Source of the DNA: Burkholderia latens
GTDB lineage: Bacteria; Pseudomonadota; Gammaproteobacteria; Burkholderiales; Burkholderiaceae
DNA: 64,000 nt
Assembly (NCBI RefSeq): GCF_001718795.1
Contig: NZ_CP013435.1
Coordinates: 806,001-870,000 of the forward strand
Direction of reading: 5' to 3'
In this document: positions 1 to 7,878 of the stretch, piece after piece
Layout: the number at the start of each line of letters is the position of its first letter
How positions within the stretch are numbered: position 1 is the stretch's first letter
Program-made: the position numbers and the translations under genes
The notes under the pieces: model-generated
Seen by the model: only the letters and a program-made list of their open reading frames with translations
The model's database searches: none
Told to the model about the DNA's origin: nothing

Positions 1-531
1 ATCCTGATGAAGGCGGAGTACGAGAAGCCGATCAATTCGGCGATCTTCCCGGGTATCCAGGGCGGCCCGCTGATGCACGTGATCGCGGCGAAGGCCGTTG
101 CGTTCAAGGAAGCGCTGTCGCCGGAGTTCAAGGCGTATCAGCAGAAGGTGGTGGAGAACGCACGCGTGCTGGCAGAAACGCTGGTCAAGCGCGGGCTGCG
201 GATCGTGTCGGGCCGCACGGAAAGTCACGTGATGCTGGTCGACCTGCGCGCGAAGAACATCACGGGCAAGGCAGCGGAAGCGGCGCTCGGCGCCGCGCAC
301 ATTACGGTGAACAAGAACGCGATCCCGAACGATCCGGAAAAGCCGTTCGTGACGAGCGGCATCCGCCTGGGTTCGCCGGCGATGACGACGCGCGGGTTCG
401 GGCCGGCGGAAGCGGAGCAGGTCGGCAACCTGATTGCCGACGTGCTCGAGAACCCGGAAGACGCGGCGACGATCGAGCGCGTGCGCGCGCAGGTGGCCGA
501 GCTGACCAAGCGTTTCCCGGTCTATCGCTGA
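1..531 (+). CDS. glyA: Serine hydroxymethyltransferase, C-terminal part (cut by window edge)
   Basis: This is the C-terminal part (about 176 residues) of the PLP enzyme that interconverts serine plus tetrahydrofolate with glycine plus 5,10-methylene-tetrahydrofolate in the cytosol. The frame is open from the first base, so the gene begins outside the window; the ATG at position 7 is internal. The segment [20 protein letters not shown] just after the active-site lysine region and the later [16 protein letters not shown] stretch are hallmarks of GlyA. The catalytic lysine itself lies upstream of the window. The stop at 529-531 is followed after only six bases by nrdR, an arrangement common in betaproteobacteria and suggesting cotranscription. 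Confidence 0.97.
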   Translation: MLMKAEYEKPINSAIFPGIQGGPLMHVIAAKAVAFKEALSPEFKAYQQKVVENARVLAETLVKRGLRIVSGRTESHVMLVDLRAKNITGKAAEAALGAAHITVNKNAIPNDPEKPFVTSGIRLGSPAMTTRGFGPAEAEQVGNLIADVLENPEDAATIERVRAQVAELTKRFPVYR

Positions 532-537
532 TCCGGC

Positions 538-1017
538 ATGCGCTGCCCGTTCTGCCGGCATGAGGACACGCAGGTCGTCGACTCGCGCGTGTCCGAAGAT
601 GGCGCCGCGATTCGTCGGCGCCGTCGCTGCTCGGCTTGCGACAAGCGCTTCACGACGTACGAGCGGGTCGAGCTGAACCTGCCGGCCGTCGTGAAGAAGG
701 ACGGCAGCCGTACCGAATTCGACCGTCGCAAGATCGTCGCCAGCATGCAACTCGCGCTGCGCAAGCGGCCGGTTGCAGCCGACGCGATCGACGCGGCGGT
801 CGCCCGTATCGAATATCAGTTGCTCGCGACCGGCGAGCGTGAAGTGCGTAGCGAGAAGCTCGGCGAACTCGTGATGAACGAGCTGCGCGGCCTCGATACG
901 ATTGCCTATGTCCGCTTTGCATCGGTTTACCGCCGGTTCGAGGACGTTTCCGAATTTGCCGACGTGATCGAAGAATTCCGTCGCGCGTCCCCCTCCAAGC
1001 CTCCGCGCAAGCGCTGA
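538..1017 (+). CDS. nrdR: Transcriptional repressor NrdR
   Basis: NrdR is an ATP/dATP-sensing repressor of ribonucleotide reductase operons. The 159 residues match the usual family length. A zinc ribbon with cysteine pairs C3/C6 (CPFC) and C31/C34 (CSAC) is followed by an arginine-rich stretch, then an ATP-cone domain from about residue 49 ([15 protein letters not shown]) to about 140. It sits six bases behind glyA and is probably translated from the same message. NrdR works through NrdR boxes at nrd promoters; none was noticed nearby, as expected because the targets are elsewhere. Confidence 0.97.
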   Translation: MRCPFCRHEDTQVVDSRVSEDGAAIRRRRRCSACDKRFTTYERVELNLPAVVKKDGSRTEFDRRKIVASMQLALRKRPVAADAIDAAVARIEYQLLATGEREVRSEKLGELVMNELRGLDTIAYVRFASVYRRFEDVSEFADVIEEFRRASPSKPPRKR

Positions 1018-1171
1018 CGCGCTGCGTCCGTTCATCGTCTTCTCCCGCAGGTTCAATTCGTGCCGATTGTGTCGGCCGTGGCTGGAGGTCGCCAGTCGGC
1101 CGTTCGGCTAATGGCGCGCGTCCGCATGCGTCGCTACAGTGGTTGCATCACGTTGACGGAGGGCAATGGCG

Positions 1172-1732
1172 ATGGAACCGTACCGGCGGCCCGTTGAAAA
1201 AAACATGCGATGGTGTGGCGGGTTCACGCTCGTCGAGCTGATGGTCGCGATTGCGCTGGCGGCCGCGATCGGGCTTTACGCGGCGCCTGCATTTGACCGT
1301 TGGCACATGCGCGAACGCGTGGATGCCCGCTCTCGCGCACTACTCGGTGCGCTGTCTTTCGCCCGCACCGAAGCGACGCGTCTCGGCGTGCGCGTCACGC
1401 TGTGCAGGGCCGGTCGCGACGGTGACTGTGTGCGCGCTGGCGAGCGGTGCAGCCCGGCCGAGTGGTCATGCGGCTGGATCGTCAGCGGGCAGTTCGACGG
1501 ACAACCTCGCGTACTGCGGCGTTATCCGCACGATGCCGACATTGCCGTGGCCGGCGCCGCGCGCGATCTGGCGTTTGCGCCGCCGACAGGGCAAATCATC
1601 GGCGGGATCCGGCGTTTCGAGTTGCGGCCGCCGCATGCGCACGAGAGTGACGATGCGCGTATGGCGCGTTGCATCCGGATCTCGGCAGGTGGCCGCGCAC
1701 GCGTCGCGGCCGGCCGTTGCGATGCGGCATGA
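1172..1732 (+). CDS. fimT: Type IV pilus minor pilin FimT/GspH-like
   Basis: This is a pseudopilin thought to prime type IV pilus assembly in the inner membrane. The N-terminus has a class III (prepilin) signal, CGG|FTLVELM, with Gly at -1, Phe at +1 and Glu at +5, then a hydrophobic helix (VAIALAAAIGLYAAPAF) and a GspH-like globular domain with four cysteines. The ATG at 1172 is preferred because GGAGGG (1158-1163) lies 8 nt upstream; an ATG at 1166 is only 2 nt from that site and one at 1205 would give a short leader. It is the first gene of the five-gene minor pilin operon, and its TGA overlaps the ATG of pilV. Confidence 0.88.
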   Translation: MEPYRRPVEKNMRWCGGFTLVELMVAIALAAAIGLYAAPAFDRWHMRERVDARSRALLGALSFARTEATRLGVRVTLCRAGRDGDCVRAGERCSPAEWSCGWIVSGQFDGQPRVLRRYPHDADIAVAGAARDLAFAPPTGQIIGGIRRFELRPPHAHESDDARMARCIRISAGGRARVAAGRCDAA

Positions 1733-2151
1733 CGCGCATGCGCAGTCGGATGCAGGGTACTTCGCTGCTTGAGGCCGTGCTGGCCATCGCGCTGCTCGCC
1801 ATGGTAATGCTCGCCGTGGCCGGCAGTCAGCTTGCAATGACGCGCGCGCAGCGATCGACGATGTGGCGGGAACGCGCACTGTGGCTGGCCGATGCACGCA
1901 TCGAGCGTCGGCGCGCTGCGGCCGACGCTGGCGACGACATCGCCGCGCTCGTGGCTGCATCACTGCCCGGCGGCACGGTGACGCTCGACGGCGGAGCGGC
2001 CGGTGTCAGTTCCGTGGTCGTCGGCTGGCACGGCACCGACGCGTCGGCGTCGACTTCCTCGCGATGCGAGCGTGCGGACGCTGTCGTCAAGCCGCCATCG
2101 TGTGTGCGGATTCCGTTTCGCGAGGCCAATGCCAATGCCGGTGAACGCTGA
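1729..2151 (+). CDS. pilV: Type IV pilus modification protein PilV-like minor pilin
   Basis: This 140-residue pseudopilin starts at the ATG overlapping the fimT stop (ATGA at 1729-1732). The prepilin motif is RMQG|TSLLEAVLAIALL, with Gly at -1 and Glu at +5 but Thr instead of an aromatic residue at +1. A single hydrophobic helix follows, then a Ser/Ala-rich globular part with two cysteines near the C-terminus (SSRCER and PSCVRI). PilV-type minor pilins join the tip/priming complex of type IV pili. Order and overlap with fimT and pilW support the call; sequence similarity alone would be weak because these proteins diverge quickly. Confidence 0.82.
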   Translation: MTRMRSRMQGTSLLEAVLAIALLAMVMLAVAGSQLAMTRAQRSTMWRERALWLADARIERRRAAADAGDDIAALVAASLPGGTVTLDGGAAGVSSVVVGWHGTDASASTSSRCERADAVVKPPSCVRIPFREANANAGER

Positions 2152-2992
2152 TCGCGGAAGCCGCGGCTGCCGTCGCGGCCGCGCACATACGCTGCTCGAG
2201 GTGCTGATCGCGATGACCGTCGGTCTGCTCGTGCTTGCCGCGGCGGGCGCGCTGTATCACGCGCAGCGCGTTGCGCAGCAGCGCGCGGAAGACGGGTTCA
2301 GGATGCGCGATGCGGCTGCGACAGCGTTGATGCTGATCGGCCAGCAAATCCAGATGGCAGGGTTTCGGCCGCTGGATGTCGATGAGGCGTCGCCGTTGCC
2401 GCCGGTGTTTGGCTGTTCATCCGGGCGCGTGCGCGGCGGCGGCGCGCAAGTGCGCTGCGAGGCCGTGCGGGCGGCGTCGGATGCGGTGCTGGCGCGGTAT
2501 GTAGGCGACCGCGTGTCGACGTGGCCGACGACGAGCGGGCAAGTGTCCGATTGTCTCGGGCAGGGCGTCGGCGCACCCGGCGAGCGGCCGCTCGTGGAAA
2601 ACCGTTTCGACGCGCATGTCAGTCCGTCGACGGGAGAGCCCGAGCTGTACTGCGAAGGCAACGGGCGCCCCGGTACGCCGCAACCCGTCGTGTCCGGGAT
2701 CGACCAGTTGCGCGTGCGCTACTTGCGCCGCGAAAGCCGGCAGTTCGTCAACGCGAACGCGATGGGCGCGGGCGACTGGCGCGACGTCGCGGCCGTGCAT
2801 CTGTGCGTGCGGGCGCGTGGCGAATCGATGCGCGAGCCCGCGCGTCATGTCGATTGCGACGGCCGCACCGCCGTCTCGCAAGATGGTCGCGCGCGTCTCG
2901 TTTTGCATCGCATTGTCGCGTTGCGCAACTCCGCGGAGGCGTTCGTCGGTGCCGGCCGCGAAGCGACGCGCGAAAGAGAGGTGCTGCGATGA
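2129..2992 (+). CDS. pilW: Type IV pilus minor pilin PilW-like
   Basis: This protein of about 287 residues (285 if the second ATG at 2135 is used) overlaps the 3' end of pilV. After a basic leader comes RGRA|HTLLEVLIAMTVGLLVL, a prepilin-like segment with Glu at +5 and a long hydrophobic helix. The residue before the expected cleavage point is Ala, not the near-invariant Gly, and +1 is His. The large C-terminal domain (residues about 60-287) with ALMLIGQQIQMAGFRP and several cysteines resembles PilW proteins. Its stop overlaps the pilX start (ATGA at 2989-2992). Processing by PilD is therefore less certain than for FimT and PilV. Confidence 0.83.
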   Translation: MPMPVNADRGSRGCRRGRAHTLLEVLIAMTVGLLVLAAAGALYHAQRVAQQRAEDGFRMRDAAATALMLIGQQIQMAGFRPLDVDEASPLPPVFGCSSGRVRGGGAQVRCEAVRAASDAVLARYVGDRVSTWPTTSGQVSDCLGQGVGAPGERPLVENRFDAHVSPSTGEPELYCEGNGRPGTPQPVVSGIDQLRVRYLRRESRQFVNANAMGAGDWRDVAAVHLCVRARGESMREPARHVDCDGRTAVSQDGRARLVLHRIVALRNSAEAFVGAGREATREREVLR

Positions 2993-3651
2993 GCCGCCCG
3001 AACGGCATTGCCCGTGCGCGTGCAACGCACATTGCGGCGGCCCGCATCGAAAGCCGCGCCGCGGCGTACGGCGACGTTCCGCACGCGGCGCTGGAATCGA
3101 TCCTCCGGAGCCGCAAACCGGCGCGCACACGCACGGTATCCGCCCTCCGCAGCTGGCGCCGCGATGCCGGCCTTGCACTGCCTGCCGTGATCGCCGTCGG
3201 CGCGGCAGTCGCTGCGCTGACCGGCACATGGTTCGAATCGGCGCTGACGGAATCGCGCCGCACGCGTGCATTGTCGGATAGGTTGATCGCATTCCACGCG
3301 GCCGATGCGGCACTCGAAGCCTGTACCGCGCAGTTGCTTCGTGGCCGCACGCCGTACCTTGACGAACCGGCTTCGGTCGACGAACCGGATGCGTGGCGGC
3401 GAACGCCGGCGCTGGTCGTCGGCGAGGCGTTCGCCCCGTTTCCCGCGTGGCCGATGGCTGCGCGGCCACCGCGTTGCCTGATCGAAGCGTGGCCGGGCGT
3501 CGGCCCGCGAGGTAGCCGCGCTTACCTCGTCACCGCGCGAGGCGTTGGCGGCCATGCGTCGGGCGCGGTGTGGCTGCAAAGCCAGATCGCGCTGCGCGAT
3601 GGACGCGTCGTTGCGCGGCGCTGGCGTCACGTCGCGGCAGTGCATCGATGA
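2989..3651 (+). CDS. pilX: Type IV pilus assembly protein PilX-like
   Basis: This is a 220-residue minor pilin component. About 55 residues in, the pattern RDAGLALPAVIAVGAAVAAL is followed by a segment ending LIAFHAADAALEAC, which is the PilX N-terminal signature (a hydrophobic helix, then a conserved AFxAADAALE-type motif). The stretch before the helix is unusually long (about 55 residues), so the true start could be downstream, but the ATG at 2989 overlaps the pilW stop exactly as at the other junctions. PilX proteins act with PilV, PilW and PilE in the tip complex. No pilY1, usually found next to pilX, is present here. Confidence 0.8.
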   Translation: MSRPNGIARARATHIAAARIESRAAAYGDVPHAALESILRSRKPARTRTVSALRSWRRDAGLALPAVIAVGAAVAALTGTWFESALTESRRTRALSDRLIAFHAADAALEACTAQLLRGRTPYLDEPASVDEPDAWRRTPALVVGEAFAPFPAWPMAARPPRCLIEAWPGVGPRGSRAYLVTARGVGGHASGAVWLQSQIALRDGRVVARRWRHVAAVHR

Positions 3652-4328
3652 AAGCGCTCGCCCCGATGCGCCGCGCGTCGGCGTTCACGTTGATCGAATT
3701 GATGGTCGTGCTCGCGATCGTCGCCGTGCTGGCAGGCTGGGGTATCCCGTCGTATCGCGAGCATGTCGCGCGCAGCCATCGTGCGTCCGCGATTGCCGCG
3801 CTGTACCGCGCGGCGCAATATCTCGAAACACTCGACGGCCCGCCGCCGCGGACATTGCCGCACGCATACGCGCAGGCGCCGCCGGACGGGCGCCCTGTCT
3901 ATCGCGTGCGGTTGGCGCGTCCGGCCGGCGATGATGCGGCGGTGTTCTACGAACTCGTTGCAAGCCCGCTCGATACGGGCCCGATGCGCGACGACAGATG
4001 CGGCGCATTTACGCTGCGCTCGGACGGCACGCGAGGCAGTACTGCGGAATCCGCCGACGCGGAACCGGCGGCGCGGCAGCGGATGTGTTGGGGCGCGCTG
4101 ATCGAGCAATATGCATGGAAGCGCATATCGCGGAACGGCCGTGCGCGTTTGCCGTGGCGTGTCAGTCGTCGTTCGCGACAGGGCCGCGCTCGACGCGCGA
4201 CTGCTTCCAGATCTGGTACACCTCCCACGCGGCGAAGCCGACGGTGCCCCACTTCAGCGCGGGGCCCGCACTCGCGCGAAGCAGCGAGCGAATGGGTTTC
4301 GCCAGCACGAGCGATGCGAGCGAACTGA
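3648..4328 (+). CDS. pilE: Type IV pilus minor pilin PilE-like, with long C-terminal tail
   Basis: This 226-residue protein starts at an ATG overlapping the pilX stop. The N-terminus has ASA|FTLIELMVVLAIVAVLAGW, a classic pilin helix with Phe +1 and Glu +5 but Ala instead of Gly at -1. The pilin-like domain with its cysteine pair (DDRCGAF and QRMCWGA) ends near residue 150, the usual size of PilE. About 75 further residues are very rich in Arg and Ser and lie partly opposite the convergent gene ending at 4162. The tail looks like read-through into non-coding sequence after loss of an earlier stop, not a folded domain. Confidence 0.82.
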   Translation: MKALAPMRRASAFTLIELMVVLAIVAVLAGWGIPSYREHVARSHRASAIAALYRAAQYLETLDGPPPRTLPHAYAQAPPDGRPVYRVRLARPAGDDAAVFYELVASPLDTGPMRDDRCGAFTLRSDGTRGSTAESADAEPAARQRMCWGALIEQYAWKRISRNGRARLPWRVSRRSRQGRARRATASRSGTPPTRRSRRCPTSARGPHSREAASEWVSPARAMRAN

Positions 4329-4605
4329 GCATCGGATACTGGTTGACGAGCTGGCCGAGATTGGCGTTCAGGTTCTTCGCGGACTGGCTGAACTTGTGGC
4401 TCGACAGGCCGGGGATGAACATCTTGAGCCAGCTGAACCGCGTGACGGCATGACGCACTTCGGCGGCGGCTTCGGCAAGCTCGAGCCGCTCGACCTCGGA
4501 TCGCAGGATCAGCAATTCCTTGCGGAGCGCGCGGTGCTGCGACGCGTTCCACTTCGATCGCGACGAATGGGGGCGGGGCGGATGGCTCGTGACGTTCTGG
4601 CTCAT
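4162..4605 (-). CDS. YqjK-like hypothetical protein of the YqjD-YqjE module
   Basis: This 147-residue protein is not recognised with certainty. It begins with a Ser/Pro/His-rich stretch, then an amphipathic helix rich in Leu and Glu (about residues 25-50: KELLILRSEVERLELAEAAA), a basic/aromatic segment, and a hydrophobic C-terminal half (LSSLASLVLAKPIRSLL, then WGTVGFAAWEVYQIWK). The start at 4605 is chosen because upstream in-frame codons lie in an Arg-rich shadow. It is the last gene of a three-gene set after DUF883 and YqjE-like genes, matching the yqjD-yqjE-yqjK order in enterobacteria, hence the tentative label. Its 3' end overlaps the pilE tail by 167 bases in convergent orientation. 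Confidence 0.7.
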   Translation of the reverse strand: MSQNVTSHPPRPHSSRSKWNASQHRALRKELLILRSEVERLELAEAAAEVRHAVTRFSWLKMFIPGLSSHKFSQSAKNLNANLGQLVNQYPMLSSLASLVLAKPIRSLLRASAGPALKWGTVGFAAWEVYQIWKQSRVERGPVANDD

Positions 4606-4648
4606 GGCGCGTCGGCTAAGTAGGTGACAGGGGCGAACGCGGCCGCGT

Positions 4649-5038
4649 TCACGACTTGCTGCGGAAGATTTCGCGGTCTTTCTCGAGCTCCGCGAGCGTC
4701 GCCTCGAACACGGTCGGCGCTTCGCGCAGGCCCGAGCGCGCCTTGAGCGCACAGGCGATGCCTGCGAGTGCATATACCGCCGTGATGACAGCCAGCGATT
4801 GCCAGCGATAGGTGTCCCAGAATGCGATCGCGATGAGCACGGTCAGGCTGATGAGCGCCATCGTCGCGAGCATCATCGCGGCGAGGCCGAGGAACAGCAC
4901 GCCCATCAGGCGTTCCTTTTCCTCGGCGAGCTCGATGCCGACCAGTTCCAGGCGCGTTTGCAGGAGGCCGATCGCGGAGCCGACGAGGCGGCGCAGCGGC
5001 CCGTGGCCGGACGGCTGCGAGTGGGTGTCTGTCGTCAT
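4649..5038 (-). CDS. YqjE-family inner membrane protein (phage holin superfamily III)
   Basis: This 129-residue protein has a hydrophilic N-terminus, an amphipathic helix (LLQTRLELVGIELAEEKERL, about residues 26-45) and two closely spaced hydrophobic segments (about 46-72 and 77-98), then a charged C-terminal helix. This layout is that of the YqjE/DUF1469 family, small inner-membrane proteins often found behind YqjD/ElaB. Function is not established; co-occurrence suggests a role at the membrane in stationary phase. It lies between the DUF883 gene and the YqjK-like gene on the minus strand and is probably in one operon with them. Confidence 0.85.
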   Translation of the reverse strand: MTTDTHSQPSGHGPLRRLVGSAIGLLQTRLELVGIELAEEKERLMGVLFLGLAAMMLATMALISLTVLIAIAFWDTYRWQSLAVITAVYALAGIACALKARSGLREAPTVFEATLAELEKDREIFRSKS

Positions 5039-5162
5039 GGATGAGGCGCTTGCGCGCGCAGTAAGCGGCTAGGTCAAAGCGGCCGCCGGCGAACCGCCGG
5101 CAGGCTTCGGCACCCACGTGCAGCCGCGCGGCGGCACGTGGGGCGGAACGGCGCTGAGCGCG

Positions 5163-5465
5163 TTACTTGCGGTTGATCAGCAGACCGATCAGCACGCCGA
5201 CGCCGGCGGCGATGCCGATGGACGTCCACGGATGCTCATGCACGTAATCGTCGGTAGCGCGCGCGGCCTTCTTGCCTTTCTCGACCACCACGACCTGGAC
5301 GTCGGTTGCCTTTTCCTTGGCCTGCTTCAGGCGCGACATGGCTTTCTCGCGCAGCTCGGCTGCACGGTCGCCCGTGCTGCTCGCTGCCTGCTTGAGCAGA
5401 TCTTCGGCGTCCGCCAGAACGGTTTTGATATCCGACATCAGTTTCTCCTTGTTGATTTCCGACAT
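5163..5465 (-). CDS. DUF883 family protein (YqjD/ElaB-like ribosome-associated membrane protein)
   Basis: This 100-residue protein has a long charged helix (residues about 5-75, rich in Lys, Glu and Ala, with KEKLMSDIKTVLADAEDLLK) followed by HEHPWTSIGIAAGVGVLIGLLINRK, the diagnostic DUF883 C-terminus: a Trp-containing turn, one glycine-rich transmembrane helix and a basic tail. In E. coli YqjD and ElaB bind inactive ribosomes through the N-terminus while anchored in the inner membrane in stationary phase. The start at 5465 is supported by GGAG a few bases upstream on the minus strand. It is the first gene of the yqj-like set. Confidence 0.9.
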   Translation of the reverse strand: MSEINKEKLMSDIKTVLADAEDLLKQAASSTGDRAAELREKAMSRLKQAKEKATDVQVVVVEKGKKAARATDDYVHEHPWTSIGIAAGVGVLIGLLINRK

Positions 5466-5782
5466 TGCAACTCCCTTCATGCTGTCATGCTGCAGGTTCA
5501 CATCGTAGCGAAACGCCTGCCTGCTGGCGAGCCGGGAAGACACACGGCGGCAGTGCAAGACTGCATGGTAAACGACTCGCAATCGTCAACAGAGCCGCAA
5601 ACGGCACGAAAAGTTTCCTCCGCGGCCGTCCATGCCGTTCCGCCATCGGGCAAAAATGACAAAAAAGTATGAATATCAAACGTAATAATCGTTCGCATGG
5701 CGCATTGCTTCCCGTAAGCTGACGGACTGTCCCGCGCCGACAGCGCGCGGTTTCAACCAGCATCGTTCGAGGAGGGAACATC
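5466..5782. other. Divergent intergenic region between the DUF883 gene and peroxiredoxin
   Basis: These 317 bases separate two divergent genes. The stretch 5650-5700 is AT-rich for this genome (ACAAAAAAGTATGAATATC) and is the likely site of promoters for both arms. A purine-rich GAGGAGGG just before 5783 is the peroxiredoxin ribosome-binding site. I see no convincing gene or strong inverted repeat. Confidence 0.6.
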
Positions 5783-6421
5783 ATGAGCCTGCGTCTTGGC
5801 GACATCGCACCGGATTTCGAGCAGGAATCGAGCCTGGGCAAGATCAAGTTTCACGAGTGGCTGGGCGACAGCTGGGGCGTCCTGTTCTCGCATCCGGCCG
5901 ACTACACGCCGGTGTGCACGACTGAGCTCGGGTTGACCGCGAAGCTGAAGGGCGAATTCGAGAAACGCAATGTGAAAGTGATCGCGCTGTCGGTCGACGA
6001 CGTCGAATCGCACAAAGGCTGGATCAACGACATCAACGAAACGCAATCGACCGTCGTCGGCTTCCCGATCATTGCCGACGGCGACCGCAAGGTCTCGCAG
6101 CTGTACGACATGATTCACCCGAACGCGAACGAAACGCTGACGGTGCGCTCGCTGTTCGTGATCGACCCGAACAAGAAAGTTCGCCTGATCATCACGTATC
6201 CGGCCAGTACCGGGCGCAACTTCGACGAAGTGTTGCGCGTGATCGACTCGCTGCAGCTGACCGACAACTACAAGGTCGCCACCCCCGGCAACTGGAAGGA
6301 TGGCGACGACGTCGTGATCGTGCCGTCGCTGCAGGATCCGGAAGAGCTGAAGAAGCGGTTCCCGAAGGGCTTCAACGCGGTGCGTCCGTACCTGCGTCTC
6401 ACGCCGCAGCCGAACAAGTAA
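5783..6421 (+). CDS. 1-Cys peroxiredoxin (Prx6 family)
   Basis: This thiol peroxidase of 212 residues reduces H2O2, organic hydroperoxides and possibly peroxynitrite in the cytosol. The peroxidatic cysteine is C45 in HPADYTPVCTTELG. The long C-terminal arm (residues about 155-212, with FPKGFNAVRPYLRLTPQPNK) is typical of Prx6-type enzymes and absent from AhpC. GAGGAGGG precedes the ATG. A strong terminator follows at 6473, so the gene looks monocistronic. No resolving cysteine is seen in the usual AhpC position, so an external thiol is expected to recycle it. Confidence 0.95.
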   Translation: MSLRLGDIAPDFEQESSLGKIKFHEWLGDSWGVLFSHPADYTPVCTTELGLTAKLKGEFEKRNVKVIALSVDDVESHKGWINDINETQSTVVGFPIIADGDRKVSQLYDMIHPNANETLTVRSLFVIDPNKKVRLIITYPASTGRNFDEVLRVIDSLQLTDNYKVATPGNWKDGDDVVIVPSLQDPEELKKRFPKGFNAVRPYLRLTPQPNK

Positions 6422-6472
6422 GCAGCGGCTCCGGAAACGGCGCCGCGTGACGAACGTGGATGCCGAGGAAAG

Positions 6473-6515
6473 CGGCCCGCCCGGCAGCGATGCCGGGCGG
6501 GCCGTGTCTTTTTTT
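6473..6515 (+). terminator. Rho-independent terminator after peroxiredoxin
   Basis: A 13-bp perfect stem, CGGCCCGCCCGGC (6473-6485) with GCCGGGCGGGCCG (6492-6504), encloses a six-base loop and is followed by a T-rich run at 6505-6515. It lies 50 bases past the peroxiredoxin stop. Confidence 0.92.
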
Positions 6516-6574
6516 CAGTATGACGGTAGCAAGGCGACGCGGCCGGGCCACCGCGCGCCGCCGTGCGCGAATGC

Positions 6575-7762
6575 TCAGAAGAATGCCTGGATGCCCGTCT
6601 GCGCGCGACCGAGGATCAGCGCGTGGATGTCGTGCGTGCCTTCATACGTATTGACCACCTCGAGGTTGACGAGGTGGCGCGCGACACCGAATTCGTCGGA
6701 GATGCCGTTGCCGCCCAGCATGTCGCGCGCGAGCCGCGCAATGTCGAGCGCCTTGCCGCAGGAGTTGCGCTTCATGATCGACGTGATCTCGACGGCCGCC
6801 GTGCCTTCGTCCTTCATCCGCCCGAGCCGCAGTACGCCTTGCAGGCCGAGCGTGATTTCGGTCTGCATGTCGGCGAGCTTCTTCTGGATCAGCTGGTTCG
6901 CGGCGAGCGGCCGGCCGAACTGCTTGCGATCGAGCACGTACTGGCGCGCGGTGTGCCAGCACGATTCCGCCGCGCCGAGCGCGCCCCATGCGATACCGTA
7001 GCGCGCCGAGTTCAAGCACGTGAACGGGCCGCGCAGGCCGCTCACGTTGGGCATCAGGTTCTCTTCCGGTACGAACACCTCGTCGAGCACGATCTCGCCG
7101 GTGATCGACGCGCGCAGCCCGACCTTGCCGTGGATCGCCGGCGCGGACAGCCCCTTCCAGCCTTTTTCGAGGATGAAGCCGCGAATCGCGTCCTTGCCGT
7201 TTTCGTCGAGCTTTGCCCACACGACGAATACGTCGGCGATCGGCGAATTGGTGATCCACATCTTGGCGCCGGACAGCGAATAGCCGCCGGCGACCTTCTT
7301 CGCGCGCGTGACCATGCTGCCGGGATCGGAGCCGTGGTTCGGCTCGGTCAGCCCGAAGCATCCGATCCATTCGCCGCTCGCGAGCTTCGGCAGATATTTC
7401 TGCTTCTGCGCGTCCGAGCCGAATTCGAAGATGGGCACCATCACCAGCGACGACTGCACGGACATCATCGAGCGGTAGCCGGAATCGACGCGCTCGACTT
7501 CGCGCGCGATCAGCCCGTAGCTCACGTAGTTGAGGCCGGGGCCGCCGTATTCCTCGGGGATCGTCGGCCCGAGCAGGCCGACTTCTCCCATTTCGCGGAA
7601 GATCGCGGCGTCGGTGCGTTCATGGCGGAACGCATCGGTCACGCGCGGCGCGAGCTTGTCCCGTGCGTACGCCTGCGCGGCATCGCGTACCATCCGCTCT
7701 TCTTCGGTCAGTTGCTGATCGAGCAGCAGCGGATCGTCCCAATGAAAAGTTGCAGCGCTCAT
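6575..7762 (-). CDS. gcdH: Glutaryl-CoA dehydrogenase
   Basis: This 395-residue FAD acyl-CoA dehydrogenase oxidises and decarboxylates glutaryl-CoA to crotonyl-CoA in lysine, tryptophan and glutarate breakdown. The N-terminal segment ([19 protein letters not shown]), the [17 protein letters not shown] flavin/substrate motif, and the C-terminal [17 protein letters not shown] with catalytic Glu at about 374 fit GcdH. The start at 7762 was chosen because the protein homology begins there and AGGAGATGAC sits just before it on the minus strand. It is divergent from an IclR regulator with a perfect palindrome in between, which suggests direct local control. Confidence 0.93.
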   Translation of the reverse strand: MSAATFHWDDPLLLDQQLTEEERMVRDAAQAYARDKLAPRVTDAFRHERTDAAIFREMGEVGLLGPTIPEEYGGPGLNYVSYGLIAREVERVDSGYRSMMSVQSSLVMVPIFEFGSDAQKQKYLPKLASGEWIGCFGLTEPNHGSDPGSMVTRAKKVAGGYSLSGAKMWITNSPIADVFVVWAKLDENGKDAIRGFILEKGWKGLSAPAIHGKVGLRASITGEIVLDEVFVPEENLMPNVSGLRGPFTCLNSARYGIAWGALGAAESCWHTARQYVLDRKQFGRPLAANQLIQKKLADMQTEITLGLQGVLRLGRMKDEGTAAVEITSIMKRNSCGKALDIARLARDMLGGNGISDEFGVARHLVNLEVVNTYEGTHDIHALILGRAQTGIQAFF

Positions 7763-7827
7763 CGTGTCATCTCCTGTCCCCTCGACGCATCGAGTCGGGC
7801 GTCGTGCTGAAAGTTCGCTTGACTGGA

Positions 7828-7844
7828 GTTCCGCTGTGCGGAAC
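7828..7844. promoter_or_regulatory. 17-bp palindrome in gcdH-iclR divergent region (probable IclR operator)
   Basis: GTTCCGC-TGT-GCGGAAC is a perfect inverted repeat with 7-bp arms, placed 66 bases upstream of gcdH and 35 bases upstream of the IclR gene. IclR-family operators are commonly short palindromes with GTTCC/GGAAC-like half-sites, so autoregulation and control of gcdH are likely. Binding is inference. Confidence 0.65.
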
Positions 7845-7878
7845 AATGTTTTGCAAATCGAACTCAGTGTAACACCAG

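Noticed and set aside
225..509. Minus-strand open frame inside glyA
   Set aside because: Antisense shadow of a confirmed gene; GC-rich third positions leave long antisense frames open throughout the window.
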